From: Clostridia bacterium
GTDB lineage: Bacteria; Bacillota; Clostridia; UMGS1840
Assembly (NCBI GenBank): GCA_017936745.1
Contig: JAGBEY010000002.1
Span: 1 to 57,948 of the forward strand
DNA length: 57,948 nucleotides
Direction of reading: 5' to 3'
The position numbers were made by a program, and so were the translations under genes. The notes under the pieces are model-generated. The model was not told the origin of the DNA. It worked only from the letters and a program-made list of their open reading frames with translations, and did no database searches. The stretch's first letter is position 1; every line of letters begins with the position of its first letter. Shown piece after piece: positions 25,357-33,986 of the stretch.

Positions 25357-25701
25357 TTAGAATAATCCGCCGAAGTTACCCATACCGCCGGCTAAGCCGC
25401 CCAGTGTGGATTCCTTATCTTTATCTTTTTCGTCAATTGCCTGATTCACAGCGGCAATCACCAAATCTGCTGCCATTTCTGCATCATCCAGCACGGATTC
25501 ATCAATTACTAAATCAACCAGCTTGCCGGTTCCGCTAACAGTTACACTCACTGCACCGCCGCCGGAGGTTGCTTTATAGTTTTTGTTTGCCAAATCCTCC
25601 TGAGCCGTGGTGAGACTTTCTTGCATTTTTTGTGCCTGTTTCATTAAATTTGCCATATTTGCAGGCATACCGCCGCCCATATTGAATTTACCCTTTGCCA
25701 T
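25357..25701 (-). CDS. ybaB: YbaB/EbfC nucleoid-associated protein
   Basis: A small DNA-binding protein of 114 aa. The start at 25701 (MAKGKFNMGGGMPANMANLM) has AAAGGA ten bases upstream; the ATG three codons earlier overlaps that site. The core KQAQKMQESLTTAQEDLANK, with VSVTVSGTGKLVDLVIDESV and IAAVNQAIDEKDKDKE, is typical. A Gly/Met-rich N-terminus and the C-terminal LGGLAGGMGNFGGLF are flexible. It lies between dnaX and recR. Confidence 0.94.
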   Translation of the reverse strand: MAKGKFNMGGGMPANMANLMKQAQKMQESLTTAQEDLANKNYKATSGGGAVSVTVSGTGKLVDLVIDESVLDDAEMAADLVIAAVNQAIDEKDKDKESTLGGLAGGMGNFGGLF

Positions 25702-25725
25702 TGATTTCATTTCCTTTCTTTTTCC

Positions 25726-27516
25726 CTATTTGAATGTTACTTTCCCTTGAAAGCCATCTAACTTGTTTAGCAACTGATGAAACGAATCGTTCCCCGGGGT
25801 TTGCTCCTCATTGGCACGGAATTTCACCAGAATATCCCTGCCGGTCACCCTCTGGATTGCAGCCTTGAGCAAGCCGTCGTACTGATTCATTTTCGCGATG
25901 TTTAAAAACGATTCGTTCTGGAAAAACAGCTCCACACACTCGGGTGTTTCCGAACGCTTACAATCTGCCATAATGCGGGAAAAGCCAAAATCTGCTTTCT
26001 TTTTTGCCTCCTCCAGTACCAAATGCCAAACTGCTGAAATTTCTCCGTTGGTAACTGTTTCCCGGTCTGTAGCCGGTGCTTCGTCAACATCCGGTTCTTC
26101 TGCTACGGTCTCCGGCTCCGGAAACACAGGTTCCTGATAGACAGGTTCTTCTTCTATCGGAGAATAATCGGGGATAAAATCTTCAAAATATTCTGTTTCC
26201 TCGGGAGGAGGTAACAATTCTTCTTCCGCAAAAAACGTCGGAGACACTTCCGGCGGTTCTGCCACGGAGGATTCCGCATCCACTGCTGTTTCCACGGGCG
26301 TTGTCTGCATCGGTTTCGCCGGCTCTGCTACAGAGGCGGTAACGCCCCCTCGTGCTTTCAGGCAGGCAAGCTCCAGCTCCAGTTCCCCAAGACGTTCGGA
26401 AAGACCTTTGATATCCTCCGCTTTGGGACGGGTTACCATCGCAGTAACCGAAACCTCCACACAAAGCCTCGGGTTATGCAGATATTTTTGGGAAGAGATT
26501 CCCTCTGATAAAATATCCAGATACCGAAGCAATCGTTCTTCGGAAATTCTTTTTGCCTGATTGGAATAAATACCGAATGCCGTTTTTGTGGTCATCAGAA
26601 TTTCCATTGCTGCTTCCTTACAATCCAGGGTTTTGGTAACCAAAACTCCACGAAAGTGTGCAATCAAATCCTCCAGAATCCGCTCCATATCCCGACCGTT
26701 TTCGTAGGCGTTTTTGATATCGGTCAAGCAAGCGGTTAAATTCCCGTCTAATATATGACTGCTGAACTCATAAATAAAATTCGGGTCAGATGTCCCGGTA
26801 ATTCTGGCAACATGCTCAAAATCAATCGCCGTTACCCCGGACGACAAACACTGGTCTAACACGGAAAGTGCATCACGCATAGAACCGTCTGCAATCCGTG
26901 CCAACAGTCCGATTGCTTCATCGGTAATGGAATACCCGTCCTGACTGGTAATCTGACGGATTCTTTTTTCCGTGTCATAAGGGGTTATCCTCTTGAAATC
27001 AAACCGCTGACAACGGGACAAAATGGTTGTGGGGAACTTATGAGGCTCAGTAGTTGCAAAAATAAAAATCACGTGAGCCGGAGGTTCCTCCAGAGTTTTA
27101 AGCAATGCATTGAATGCCTGCTTGGTAAGCATATGTGCCTCGTCTATAATATAAACCTTATAACGCAAATCAGCAGGGGTATATACCACATCATCCCGAA
27201 TGATACGAACATCGTCAACACGGTTATTGGAAGCCGCATCAATTTCAATAATATCCACTGCACTGCCATTCAGTGCCGTCTGACAGGCATGGCACTCATT
27301 ACAGGGGTTGCCGTTTACGGGATGTTCGCAGTTTACGGCACGGGATAAAATCTTTGCAGTGGAGGTTTTTCCCGTTCCCCGTGAACCGGAAAACAAATAG
27401 GCATGAGAAAGCTTATGGCTGACAAGCTGACTTTTTAAAGTGTCGGTAATATGGCTTTGCCCCAGCACATCTTCAAAAACCTTTGGCCGCCATTTCCGAT
27501 ACAATGCCTGATACAT
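25726..27516 (-). CDS. dnaX: DNA polymerase III subunits gamma/tau
   Basis: Clamp-loader ATPase of the replisome, 596 aa. The N-terminal AAA+ module has Walker A GSRGTGKT (44-51), zinc cysteines (Cys63, 72, 75, 78), Walker B VYIIDEAHML and the SRC motif ILSRCQRFDFK. Domain III follows to about 370. A Pro/Glu-rich linker (about 400-490; many PVYQEPVFPEPE-type residues) leads to a C-terminal domain ending FHQLLNKLDGFQGKVTF. I see no A6-G programmed frameshift signal. AAGGAGGGAGC precedes ATG 27516, and the SRP RNA lies just upstream. Confidence 0.96.
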   Translation of the reverse strand: MYQALYRKWRPKVFEDVLGQSHITDTLKSQLVSHKLSHAYLFSGSRGTGKTSTAKILSRAVNCEHPVNGNPCNECHACQTALNGSAVDIIEIDAASNNRVDDVRIIRDDVVYTPADLRYKVYIIDEAHMLTKQAFNALLKTLEEPPAHVIFIFATTEPHKFPTTILSRCQRFDFKRITPYDTEKRIRQITSQDGYSITDEAIGLLARIADGSMRDALSVLDQCLSSGVTAIDFEHVARITGTSDPNFIYEFSSHILDGNLTACLTDIKNAYENGRDMERILEDLIAHFRGVLVTKTLDCKEAAMEILMTTKTAFGIYSNQAKRISEERLLRYLDILSEGISSQKYLHNPRLCVEVSVTAMVTRPKAEDIKGLSERLGELELELACLKARGGVTASVAEPAKPMQTTPVETAVDAESSVAEPPEVSPTFFAEEELLPPPEETEYFEDFIPDYSPIEEEPVYQEPVFPEPETVAEEPDVDEAPATDRETVTNGEISAVWHLVLEEAKKKADFGFSRIMADCKRSETPECVELFFQNESFLNIAKMNQYDGLLKAAIQRVTGRDILVKFRANEEQTPGNDSFHQLLNKLDGFQGKVTFK

Positions 27517-27546
27517 AAGCTCCCTCCTTTTTTCTGATTTTTCATA

Positions 27547-27706
27547 TAAAAATCCGATACTTTTATGACCTGTGCTTAGACACTACACAAATTTCTTGTT
27601 GCTTATCGCTGCTCCGTTTCCGTCCTGACGAGGTTCACAAAAGAAAAATCGTAGGCTAAACACAAGCCATAAAAATACCGGATTACTTTCATTTCATTGT
27701 GGAACT
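27547..27706 (-). ncRNA. ffs: Signal recognition particle RNA (small-type, 4.5S-like)
   Basis: On the minus strand the Ffh-binding apical hairpin reads CGTCAGGACGGAAACGGAGC (27632-27613), with the asymmetric GGAAAC / GTCAGG loop of helix 8. Flanking arms pair: TTTCTTTTGTG with CAACAAGAAA, and CCGGTATTTTTATGG with CATAAAAGTATCGG. The outer stem is followed by a T5 run. There is room for only a short 5' extension and no clear Alu domain, so this looks like the small form rather than the 270-nt Bacillus form. Location directly upstream of dnaX matches scr in Bacillus. Ends are estimated from the promoter and the T-run. Confidence 0.92.
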
Positions 27707-27711
27707 CGCAT

Positions 27712-27740
27712 ATTATACCACGAGTAACCCGGATTGTCAA
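27712..27740 (-). promoter_or_regulatory. Perfect SigA promoter for SRP RNA and dnaX operon
   Basis: On the minus strand TTGACA (27740-27735), 17 bp, TATAAT (27717-27712), TGG before the -10 box. Start near 27706. Readthrough of the weak SRP terminator would supply the dnaX operon. Confidence 0.92.
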
Positions 27741-27772
27741 GTGTTCCAATCAGAAATTTCCATTGGAAAATT

Positions 27773-28219
27773 TTACAGATTCAGCACACGTTCCAGCACA
27801 CACACCGCATCTGACACCAAATCCTTACAGGGGCGTTTCTGATAATAGCCTTGAGTACGCTCCGCAGGAATATGGGTATTCTCCCCTGCCTGTCCCCCCA
27901 AAAGCTCGCGGCAGATGATAGAGCCGTTCTGATTTTTAAATTCCTGTGCCAATGCCTGAATCAAACGATAATGCTCGGTTTTTTCTTCCCTTGCTTTAGG
28001 GTCAGAATATCCTTTTAAAAAGCCGGCAACCAGAAACATCCCGCTGACAGCACCGCAAACTTCGCGAAGTCTACCCATGCCGCCGCCCATAGAGGACGAC
28101 ATTTTCATCAGCAAATCAAACTCAATGGGAATACAATCAGCAAAAGCTCCCACAACTGCCTGAGAGCAGTTGTATCCCTCCATAAACAACTGAGCAGCAT
28201 GCTCTGAGCGAACCGACAT
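27773..28219 (-). CDS. C_GCAxxG_C_C family putative redox protein
   Basis: A 148-aa protein with the family signature: YNCSQAVVGAF (Cys18), then EVCGAVSGMFLVAGF (the C-GCAxxG element near 70), then single cysteines in IICRELLGG, PCKDLV and AVCVLERV. The spaced cysteines could bind a metal or form a redox disulfide; function is unproven. Members often sit near electron-transfer or transport genes in anaerobes, but here it stands alone upstream of the dnaX unit. Start ATG 28219. Confidence 0.85.
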   Translation of the reverse strand: MSVRSEHAAQLFMEGYNCSQAVVGAFADCIPIEFDLLMKMSSSMGGGMGRLREVCGAVSGMFLVAGFLKGYSDPKAREEKTEHYRLIQALAQEFKNQNGSIICRELLGGQAGENTHIPAERTQGYYQKRPCKDLVSDAVCVLERVLNL

Positions 28220-28327
28220 TTCTCACACCTCTGTTTTAAAATTATAGTACCACATTGAATGATTCAAATCAAGATAAACCGTGTAACAATTTTTTTAAAT
28301 TTTGGTTACAACACCGCCAGAGCAGCC

Positions 28328-28831
28328 TTATCCTTGCTCCACAAAACGGTCTTTTAAATAAAATTTCAGATTGTCCACCAAACGGTTGCTGGGAGAAAAT
28401 AAAACGAGCATTTTCTGACCGTCGGTATTGACCACAGCATAATACGCATCTTCCCAATCTCCGCTGGAAGCATCCAGAAAACGAAAAGCAGGATTTTTGC
28501 GATACCGCTCGAAGCCGTTTTCTGTTTTTGCCATCACCTCAACCTGATTTGCCTTTATGGTAATCAGACGTTTGCGGCTGGTTCTGCCAAAAATGACATC
28601 AATATCCACCTCTCCGTTGGTGTAGATATATTCAAATTCCTTATTGAGACGCTGAAACAAAAGATATGCCCCGTATATCACGGCAGCCACCAGTAAAAGA
28701 CCTAACTGACCGCCCAAAAGAAACAAAACAGGGCAAAGCACCATACAAGCAAGAACAATCAACATTTTAATCAGGATGCCCTTAGTGTCTGCTTGCTTTT
28801 TGTGAATTTCGTCAAAATAAATTTGTTCCAT
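28328..28831 (-). CDS. Two-helix membrane protein with PH-like cytoplasmic domain, unknown function
   Basis: The likely start is ATG 28831 (MEQIYFDEIHKKQADTKGIL), giving 167 aa; GAGG lies 13 bases upstream. Two adjacent membrane helices (about 20-62; LIVLACMVLCPVLFLLGGQ, then GLLLVAAVIYGAYLLFQ) precede a soluble beta-rich domain (about 70-160) with DVIFGRTSRKRLITIKANQV and YAVVNTDGQKMLVLFSPS. It resembles the DUF6106-type proteins of Clostridia, a match I am only moderately sure of. The gap to the next gene holds no ORF. Confidence 0.65.
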   Translation of the reverse strand: MEQIYFDEIHKKQADTKGILIKMLIVLACMVLCPVLFLLGGQLGLLLVAAVIYGAYLLFQRLNKEFEYIYTNGEVDIDVIFGRTSRKRLITIKANQVEVMAKTENGFERYRKNPAFRFLDASSGDWEDAYYAVVNTDGQKMLVLFSPSNRLVDNLKFYLKDRFVEQG

Positions 28832-29022
28832 TGAAAAACAAAACCTCTTTCTTACATACTTTAACAATTATAGTATATCACAACTTAAAATGCTTGTAAA
28901 GAAAAACACAAAAAAAATCACAAAAAATACAAATTTCATCACATTTTGCTGTTATGGTTTATCACTTTTTTATGGCATATTTATGACATATTCACAAATT
29001 TTTCTTTTTTTCCGTTTCTCTC

Positions 29023-29051
29023 TTGATTTTCAAGAAAAACCGTAGTATAAT
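29023..29051 (+). promoter_or_regulatory. Promoter for the HPr-like gene
   Basis: TTGATT (29023-29028), 17 bp, TATAAT (29046-29051). It lies 50 bp before the start codon, in an AT-rich 230-bp gap. Confidence 0.78.
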
Positions 29052-29101
29052 GAAATTGGTTATTTAAGCCTTAAAAATTTACATAAAAAGGAGAAATGTT
29101 T

Positions 29102-29329
29102 ATGAAATCGTTTAACATTCAACTTAATTCCATCAACGATGTGAAAGTATTTGTCAACACCGTAAATAAGTACAGCTTTGATATCGACCTGACCTCCGGC
29201 AGATATGTAGTTGATGCAAAATCCATTATGGGTATTTTCAGTCTGGATTTGGCAAAGCCCATCAAAATTGAAATTTTTGACGATAACTGCGACAATCTGG
29301 TAAAAGAATTGGAATCCTTTATCGTTTAA
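29102..29329 (+). CDS. HPr-like protein lacking the phosphocarrier histidine
   Basis: A 75-aa protein with the HPr fold pattern. The regulatory-serine helix is well kept: VVDAKSIMGIFSLDLAKPI has Ser41 in the place of HPr Ser46. The first-loop signature G-[IL]-H-A-R-P with His15 is absent; the region reads QLNSINDVKVFVNTVNKY, so it cannot carry PTS phosphate. This is comparable to Crh of Bacillus, which keeps only the serine and acts in catabolite repression. Start ATG 29102 has AAAGGAG eight bases upstream. It is monocistronic between its own promoter and terminator. Confidence 0.82.
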   Translation: MKSFNIQLNSINDVKVFVNTVNKYSFDIDLTSGRYVVDAKSIMGIFSLDLAKPIKIEIFDDNCDNLVKELESFIV

Positions 29330-29347
29330 TTTGTATGCTTTCCGCAC

Positions 29348-29388
29348 AAAGCCGTAACACTCCCGGGTTGTTACGGCTTTGTTTTTTT
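29348..29388 (+). terminator. Intrinsic terminator after the HPr-like gene
   Basis: AAAGCCGTAACA (29348-29359) pairs perfectly with TGTTACGGCTTT (29369-29380), followed by GTTTTTTT. Confidence 0.93.
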
Positions 29389-29442
29389 CGCCCGGTAAAA
29401 TGGAAACTCTGTGCTTTTTATGAAGTTTTTTCAAAAAATAAC

Positions 29443-29471
29443 TTGCAATCGGAAGTGAGATATGTTAAAAT
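29443..29471 (+). promoter_or_regulatory. Promoter for the binding-protein gene and frr
   Basis: TTGCAA (29443-29448), 17 bp, TAAAAT (29466-29471), 21 bp before the start codon. Confidence 0.6.
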
Positions 29472-29492
29472 GGGTGGGAAAGGTGTGATGGA

Positions 29493-30254
29493 ATGAAGAA
29501 ATTTAGATTCATATTTCCCTTATGCATCCTGATACTTCTCACCTGCGGATGCCGTGCTACCCCACAAAACGAGGACGCGACCCCCACCTCTCTTTCTCAG
29601 ACAAAAGCCACCGAATGGGATCGGATTGTGCAAGAAAACGAGCTGAAAGTCGGTGTCCCCTCTCTGGAAGACTCAATGGACAACCGTCTCATTGATGCCT
29701 TTGCCAAAGAAGCAAATCTGACTGTAAAAAAAGTTGTTCTTCCCTGGGACAATACCCTTAAGGATGCCGTTTCCAACGGCGATGTAGACCTCCTTTGGGG
29801 GCAAATTCCTGCCACCTCGGATTCCAGCACGATGTTTCGTCTGTCCAATCCGTATTTTCACAGCACTATGCTGTATCTCGCCCGTTCAGCCGATATCACG
29901 GCAGAACAAAGCACTCCGGTAGGAGTATTGCAATATTCCGCCGGTCAGTTTATGGCAGAAAACTATTTTGATACGGTTACTGCATATCAAACAAAAGAGG
30001 AGTTACTTTACGCCCTCCGGCAAAACCTGGTGGACTGTATTCTTCTGGACAATGCACTGTTCCCCAATATGCAGATGAAAAAAGACTTTTGTCACATCAT
30101 AAAGGAAGTTCCTTATGATTTGGTAGTGGCATTTGAGCAAAACAAAACCTCGGTAGCAGCTGAAGCAGAAAAAATCATCGCAAAAATCAAGGCAGACGGC
30201 ACTGCAACAGACATCTGTCTGCAATGGTACTTAAGCGACTATATTAAAAAGTAA
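29493..30254 (+). CDS. Family 3 solute-binding lipoprotein (amino-acid type)
   Basis: A 253-aa lipoprotein with a signal ending LILLTCGCRA (lipid Cys20) and a bacterial extracellular solute-binding domain: ELKVGVPSLEDSMDNRLIDA, then FAKEANLTVKKVVLPWDNTL, then VDLLWGQIPATSDSSTMFRL, and a late LLYALRQNLVDCILLDNALF. The usual ligands are polar amino acids. No permease or ATPase gene is adjacent; instead frr follows after 23 bp. It may serve a transporter elsewhere or act as a sensor domain. Function here is inferred. Confidence 0.8.
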   Translation: MKKFRFIFPLCILILLTCGCRATPQNEDATPTSLSQTKATEWDRIVQENELKVGVPSLEDSMDNRLIDAFAKEANLTVKKVVLPWDNTLKDAVSNGDVDLLWGQIPATSDSSTMFRLSNPYFHSTMLYLARSADITAEQSTPVGVLQYSAGQFMAENYFDTVTAYQTKEELLYALRQNLVDCILLDNALFPNMQMKKDFCHIIKEVPYDLVVAFEQNKTSVAAEAEKIIAKIKADGTATDICLQWYLSDYIKK

Positions 30255-30277
30255 TTTTTATGAAGGAGTTAATCAAT

Positions 30278-30832
30278 ATGAAACAAGTTTTTAACGATTG
30301 TCAGGACAAAATGAAAAAATCCGTGGATTCTATGCTGCACGAATTTGGTCAGCTCAAAGCAGGCCGTGCCAATCCCGCAATTTTAGATAAAATCACCGTA
30401 GAATACTACGGTACTGCTACCCCCATTCCCCAGATTGGCTCTGTTTCCGTTCCGGAAGCGAGAACACTGGTAATTCAGCCCTGGGATGCTTCCATTTTGG
30501 GAGACATCGAAAAAGCAATTTTAAAAGCTGATATTGGCATCAACCCCACCAATGACGGTAAGGTAATCCGTCTTATTTTCCCGTCTTTAACCGAAGAACG
30601 GAGAAAAGATTTGGCAAAAGAAATTCACAAAATCAGCGAAAATGCAAAGATTGCTATCCGTAATATCAGACGTGACGGGATGGATAAATACAAAGATATG
30701 AAGAAAAAATCGGAAATCACCGAGGATGATTTGAAATCCTGTGAAAAAGACATGCAGGATTTAACCGATAAGTTCACCAAAGAAATTGATACTCACACCC
30801 AGGCAAAAGAAAAAGAAATTATGACCGTATAA
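30278..30832 (+). CDS. frr: Ribosome recycling factor
   Basis: Splits post-termination ribosomes with EF-G. The start is ATG 30278 (MKQVFNDCQDKMKKSVDSML), because AAGGAG lies 12 bases before it and falls inside the longer ORF. The 184-aa protein has the classic core GQLKAGRANPAILDKITVEY, VPEARTLVIQPWD, GINPTNDGKVIRL and LTEERRKDLAKEIHKISENA. It is separated from the rpsB-tsf-pyrH block with which frr normally travels. Confidence 0.97.
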   Translation: MKQVFNDCQDKMKKSVDSMLHEFGQLKAGRANPAILDKITVEYYGTATPIPQIGSVSVPEARTLVIQPWDASILGDIEKAILKADIGINPTNDGKVIRLIFPSLTEERRKDLAKEIHKISENAKIAIRNIRRDGMDKYKDMKKKSEITEDDLKSCEKDMQDLTDKFTKEIDTHTQAKEKEIMTV

Positions 30833-30857
30833 TCGGTAATATTCAATACAAAATATA

Positions 30858-30895
30858 GGGTAACTGCAGCTTGCAGTTACCCTCTCTCTTTGTTT
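30858..30895 (+). terminator. Hairpin/terminator after frr
   Basis: GGGTAACTGCA (30858-30868) pairs perfectly with TGCAGTTACCC (30872-30882) around GCT, followed by a mixed TCTCTCTTTGTTT tail. It lies only 35 bp before the sulP start, so it may attenuate rather than fully stop transcription into sulP. Confidence 0.75.
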
Positions 30896-30916
30896 GTCAG
30901 AGAAAAGGAGGAGCTT

Positions 30917-32395
30917 ATGAAACTGTCCAAACAAACACTTCGGGGCGATATTATCGGCGGTATCACCGTCGCTATCGTTGCCCTTCCCTTAGCACTGGCT
31001 TTCGGGATGCAATCTATGCCGGGAGATCCAAACGCTGCCGCAGCCGGTCTTTACGGTGCAATCTTCTGCGGTATTTTTGCTACTTTATTCGGGGCAACTC
31101 CCGGGCTGATTAACGGTCCTACCGCCGCTATGATTGTGGTGCTCGCCAACGCCTATCAGAATGCAGGCTATCACGGCTTTATTATGTCCATGCTGCTTGC
31201 CGGTGCACTGCAAATTATCTTAGGTCTTTTAAAACTGGGAAAATATGTCCATTATATTCCCAAACCCGTTGTAGTAGGCTTTACCAACGGGATTGCCATC
31301 ACTATTTTTACCGGTCAATTCGGTGATTTTTCCACGTCTCCCGTTCTTGCATTGATTGTCATTGCCATTATGTTCATTCCCATCGTTGCAGAATGGGTAA
31401 ACTTCTTGAAAGAAAACAAAATTTCCGGCAACATCAAGGGCTTCTTTAAAATCATACCTGCCTCCTTAATCGGCTTGATTGCGGCAGTAGCCGTGGCTAT
31501 CTTTTTCGTGCCCGGGGCGGAAGTGATTACCGACAGAGCGGTGATTCCCACCGGCTTCCCCAAATTTTTAATGCCTGTGTTCTCCGGACTCAACTGGAGT
31601 GTGATTCTTTCCAGCGCAGTTTCTCTGTGTTTATTGGCAAGCATTGAATCTCTCTTAAGTGCTGTCATTGTTGACGATATGTTAGACCAAAAGAGCAATC
31701 CCAATCGGGAGCTTGTGGGGCAAGGAATCGGTAATATCATTGCTCCCCTCTTTGGCGGTTTAATCGGAACCGGTGCGATTGTACGAAGTGCAGTCAACGT
31801 AAACAACGGAGGAAAAACCAAGCTTTCCGGCATTATTCACGCGCTCATTATTTTACTTATCGTAGTCTGCTTTGCATGGATTACCGCCTACATTCCCATG
31901 GCGGCACTGGCAGGTATCCTGATGGTAACCGCGTTCAAAATGATGGAATTTGACAGTTTTTTGAAAATTGGAAAAGTTCCTCTGGCTGACTCACTGGTTA
32001 TGATTGTAACAATGATTGTAACCGTTGTAGAAGATTTAATCGTGGGAGTTGCCTGCGGAACAATCTTAGCTTTGATTTTAACCGTAATCCGTATTCAAAT
32101 GGCGAAAAAACAAGCAGGCGAAAAACCCGCATCCCTGTTCTTCGGAAATGTGAAAAAGCTCTGCGAACAGCTGGAGCAGGAAACCGATTCGGTTATCTAT
32201 TTCGATATGAGCAAATTCTCCCTCATTGACGAAACAGCAGTAGAAAGTCTGGTTGGTCTCAGAAATAATTTCGAGAAAAAAGGACAAAAGCTGGTTTTAT
32301 ATGGAGCAAACGAAGCAATTACAAAAATATTCACCAAGCTGAAATGCGACAAAGATTCCCTGTACGACTCCTTAGAAACCGCACAGGTACAATAA
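30917..32395 (+). CDS. SulP family anion transporter with STAS domain
   Basis: A membrane transporter of 492 aa from ATG 30917 (MKLSKQTLRGDIIGG); AAAGGAGG lies eight bases upstream and rules out the longer reading. The SulP core opens with GITVAIVALPLALAFGMQSM and continues with GPTAAMIVVLANAYQNAG, VVGFTNGIAITIFTGQF, and SIESLLSAVIVDDMLDQKSN. A C-terminal STAS domain (about 395-490) contains VIYFDMSKFSLIDETAVESL. Substrates in the family include sulfate, bicarbonate and other anions; which one cannot be read here. Confidence 0.92.
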   Translation: MKLSKQTLRGDIIGGITVAIVALPLALAFGMQSMPGDPNAAAAGLYGAIFCGIFATLFGATPGLINGPTAAMIVVLANAYQNAGYHGFIMSMLLAGALQIILGLLKLGKYVHYIPKPVVVGFTNGIAITIFTGQFGDFSTSPVLALIVIAIMFIPIVAEWVNFLKENKISGNIKGFFKIIPASLIGLIAAVAVAIFFVPGAEVITDRAVIPTGFPKFLMPVFSGLNWSVILSSAVSLCLLASIESLLSAVIVDDMLDQKSNPNRELVGQGIGNIIAPLFGGLIGTGAIVRSAVNVNNGGKTKLSGIIHALIILLIVVCFAWITAYIPMAALAGILMVTAFKMMEFDSFLKIGKVPLADSLVMIVTMIVTVVEDLIVGVACGTILALILTVIRIQMAKKQAGEKPASLFFGNVKKLCEQLEQETDSVIYFDMSKFSLIDETAVESLVGLRNNFEKKGQKLVLYGANEAITKIFTKLKCDKDSLYDSLETAQVQ

Positions 32396-32404
32396 AACGC
32401 CATC

Positions 32405-32439
32405 AAAAAAGGAACTGTGAAAACACAGTTCCTTTTTTT
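32405..32439. terminator. Bidirectional terminator sulP / MFS gene
   Basis: AAAAAAGGAACTGTG (32405-32419) pairs with CACAGTTCC and T7 (32424-32439). Confidence 0.93.
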
Positions 32440-32448
32440 CGATTCAAA

Positions 32449-33780
32449 TCACTGTTTTACAGGTGCTTCAGTTTTGGGTTTGCTTTTAACTAAGAACATA
32501 CTCAACAGCATTGCAACAATGTAGAGAGCAATGGTAACATAAAGCACAGTTTGGTAACCCAGAGGATTTACCACAATACCGTTTTGCACCACAACCTCAC
32601 CGAAGTTATTGACAATCCAGGTTGCCAGCTGATTGCCGGAAAGTCCTGCAAATGCCCAAGCAGACAAGGTAATTCCGTGAATTGCGCTGATGCTGCCCAT
32701 ACCATAATGGTCGGACAACAACGTGGGAACATTGGAAAATCCTCCGCCATAACCTGCATTCACAAACATAATGAGAATGAGCACCAATGCAGCGAGAATG
32801 CCGCTGGACGCACCATTTCCGATACCGTTTGTTGCAATTACGATTGCAGTGAATAAAATGGAAAATGCAAAAATGATTTTATAAATGGTGTTTCTGTCTT
32901 TCATTTTATCTCCCCAGGCAGAAAAGCCCAGACGTCCCACTGCATTAAAGATTGCAGAAACAGTGGAAATAACACCCACAAAGCTTGCAAGACCAATACA
33001 TTTTACAATCATTTTTTCCTGAGATAACAGTGCAAGACCGCAAGTGATGTTGATGTAGAACATCAGCCAGATACCGATATAGTTGCTGATCGGTCTGGTT
33101 TTTAACACGGTCATAATGCTGTCTTTCTTTTCATCCCCGGTAGGCTCGTGCCAGTCATCAGGCTTTTTCAGAAGCAAATGTCCAATAAACATCATCACAA
33201 AATAAACAACTGCTAAAATGATAAACATTTTGTAGATGCCGCTTTCCCCCATAGAAGAAAGCATAGACTGCATAATGGGGCTGGCAATTGCTTTTGCAGC
33301 GCCAAAGCCTGCCACTGCAAGACCGGTTGCAAGCCCTTTTTTATCGCTGAACCAAATCATCAGAGTTTTTACAGGAGACAGGTAACCGGTACCCAGCCCA
33401 ATTCCCATAATCACACCATAGCATAAGTAAATGCCAATCAAGGAAACCAAGCTTCCCTGATGGAGACCGCCGTAGTAAATAAATCCGCCGGTACCAGCCA
33501 TACCAAGTGCAAAGCAGATGGTAGCAATCAAGGAGGATTTATGAATATCCTTTTCTACTACATTTCCTAAAAATGCTGCCGACATTCCAAGGAAGAAAAT
33601 TGCAAGACTGAATGCCCATTCGGTTGCACCCTTGGAAAATCCGATATAATCAGCAATTTCCTGGCTGAAGATAGACCAGCAATAAACCGTACCGATACTG
33701 CAATGAAGCAACAGTGCAGGAATTGCAGCTCTCAGCCACTTGTTCTGACGCCAGCCTTTTTTTGTAACTTGTCCGTCCAT
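32449..33780 (-). CDS. MFS transporter, OFA (oxalate/formate antiporter) family
   Basis: A 443-aa major facilitator with twelve predicted helices. The N-terminal half has LLHCSIGTVYCWSIFSQEIA and GFSKGATEWAFSLAIFFLGM, typical of the OFA branch, then GIGLGTGYLSPVKTLMIWFS and KKGLATGLAVAGFGAAKAIA. The second half has FNAVGRLGFSAWGDKMKDRN. OFA members exchange small carboxylates such as oxalate, formate or related monocarboxylates. The gene is alone with its own promoter; no oxalate-degrading genes are in the window. Confidence 0.88.
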   Translation of the reverse strand: MDGQVTKKGWRQNKWLRAAIPALLLHCSIGTVYCWSIFSQEIADYIGFSKGATEWAFSLAIFFLGMSAAFLGNVVEKDIHKSSLIATICFALGMAGTGGFIYYGGLHQGSLVSLIGIYLCYGVIMGIGLGTGYLSPVKTLMIWFSDKKGLATGLAVAGFGAAKAIASPIMQSMLSSMGESGIYKMFIILAVVYFVMMFIGHLLLKKPDDWHEPTGDEKKDSIMTVLKTRPISNYIGIWLMFYINITCGLALLSQEKMIVKCIGLASFVGVISTVSAIFNAVGRLGFSAWGDKMKDRNTIYKIIFAFSILFTAIVIATNGIGNGASSGILAALVLILIMFVNAGYGGGFSNVPTLLSDHYGMGSISAIHGITLSAWAFAGLSGNQLATWIVNNFGEVVVQNGIVVNPLGYQTVLYVTIALYIVAMLLSMFLVKSKPKTEAPVKQ

Positions 33781-33855
33781 CTTTGTTCTCCTTCATCTTT
33801 AGTTTTTTCTACCTGTTTGACAAAAATCTTGTTACATTTTTCACAAACGGAATAC

Positions 33856-33884
33856 ATTATAACACATCTTTTTTCAATTTTCAA
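33856..33884 (-). promoter_or_regulatory. Promoter for the MFS gene
   Basis: On the minus strand TTGAAA (33884-33879), 17 bp, TATAAT (33861-33856). Confidence 0.8.
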
Positions 33885-33913
33885 GAGAAATTGAAAGTTT
33901 TCCCCAAAAAAAT

Positions 33914-33942
33914 TTGACAAGCAAAAAAATTAGTGGTATACT
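33914..33942 (+). promoter_or_regulatory. Promoter for mrp
   Basis: TTGACA (33914-33919), 17 bp, TATACT (33937-33942), with TGG before the -10 box. It diverges from the MFS promoter in a 200-bp gap. Confidence 0.85.
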
Positions 33943-33986
33943 ACCATACAGATAAAATTATTTAGTGAAAGGAAGTTTAGTCTACT

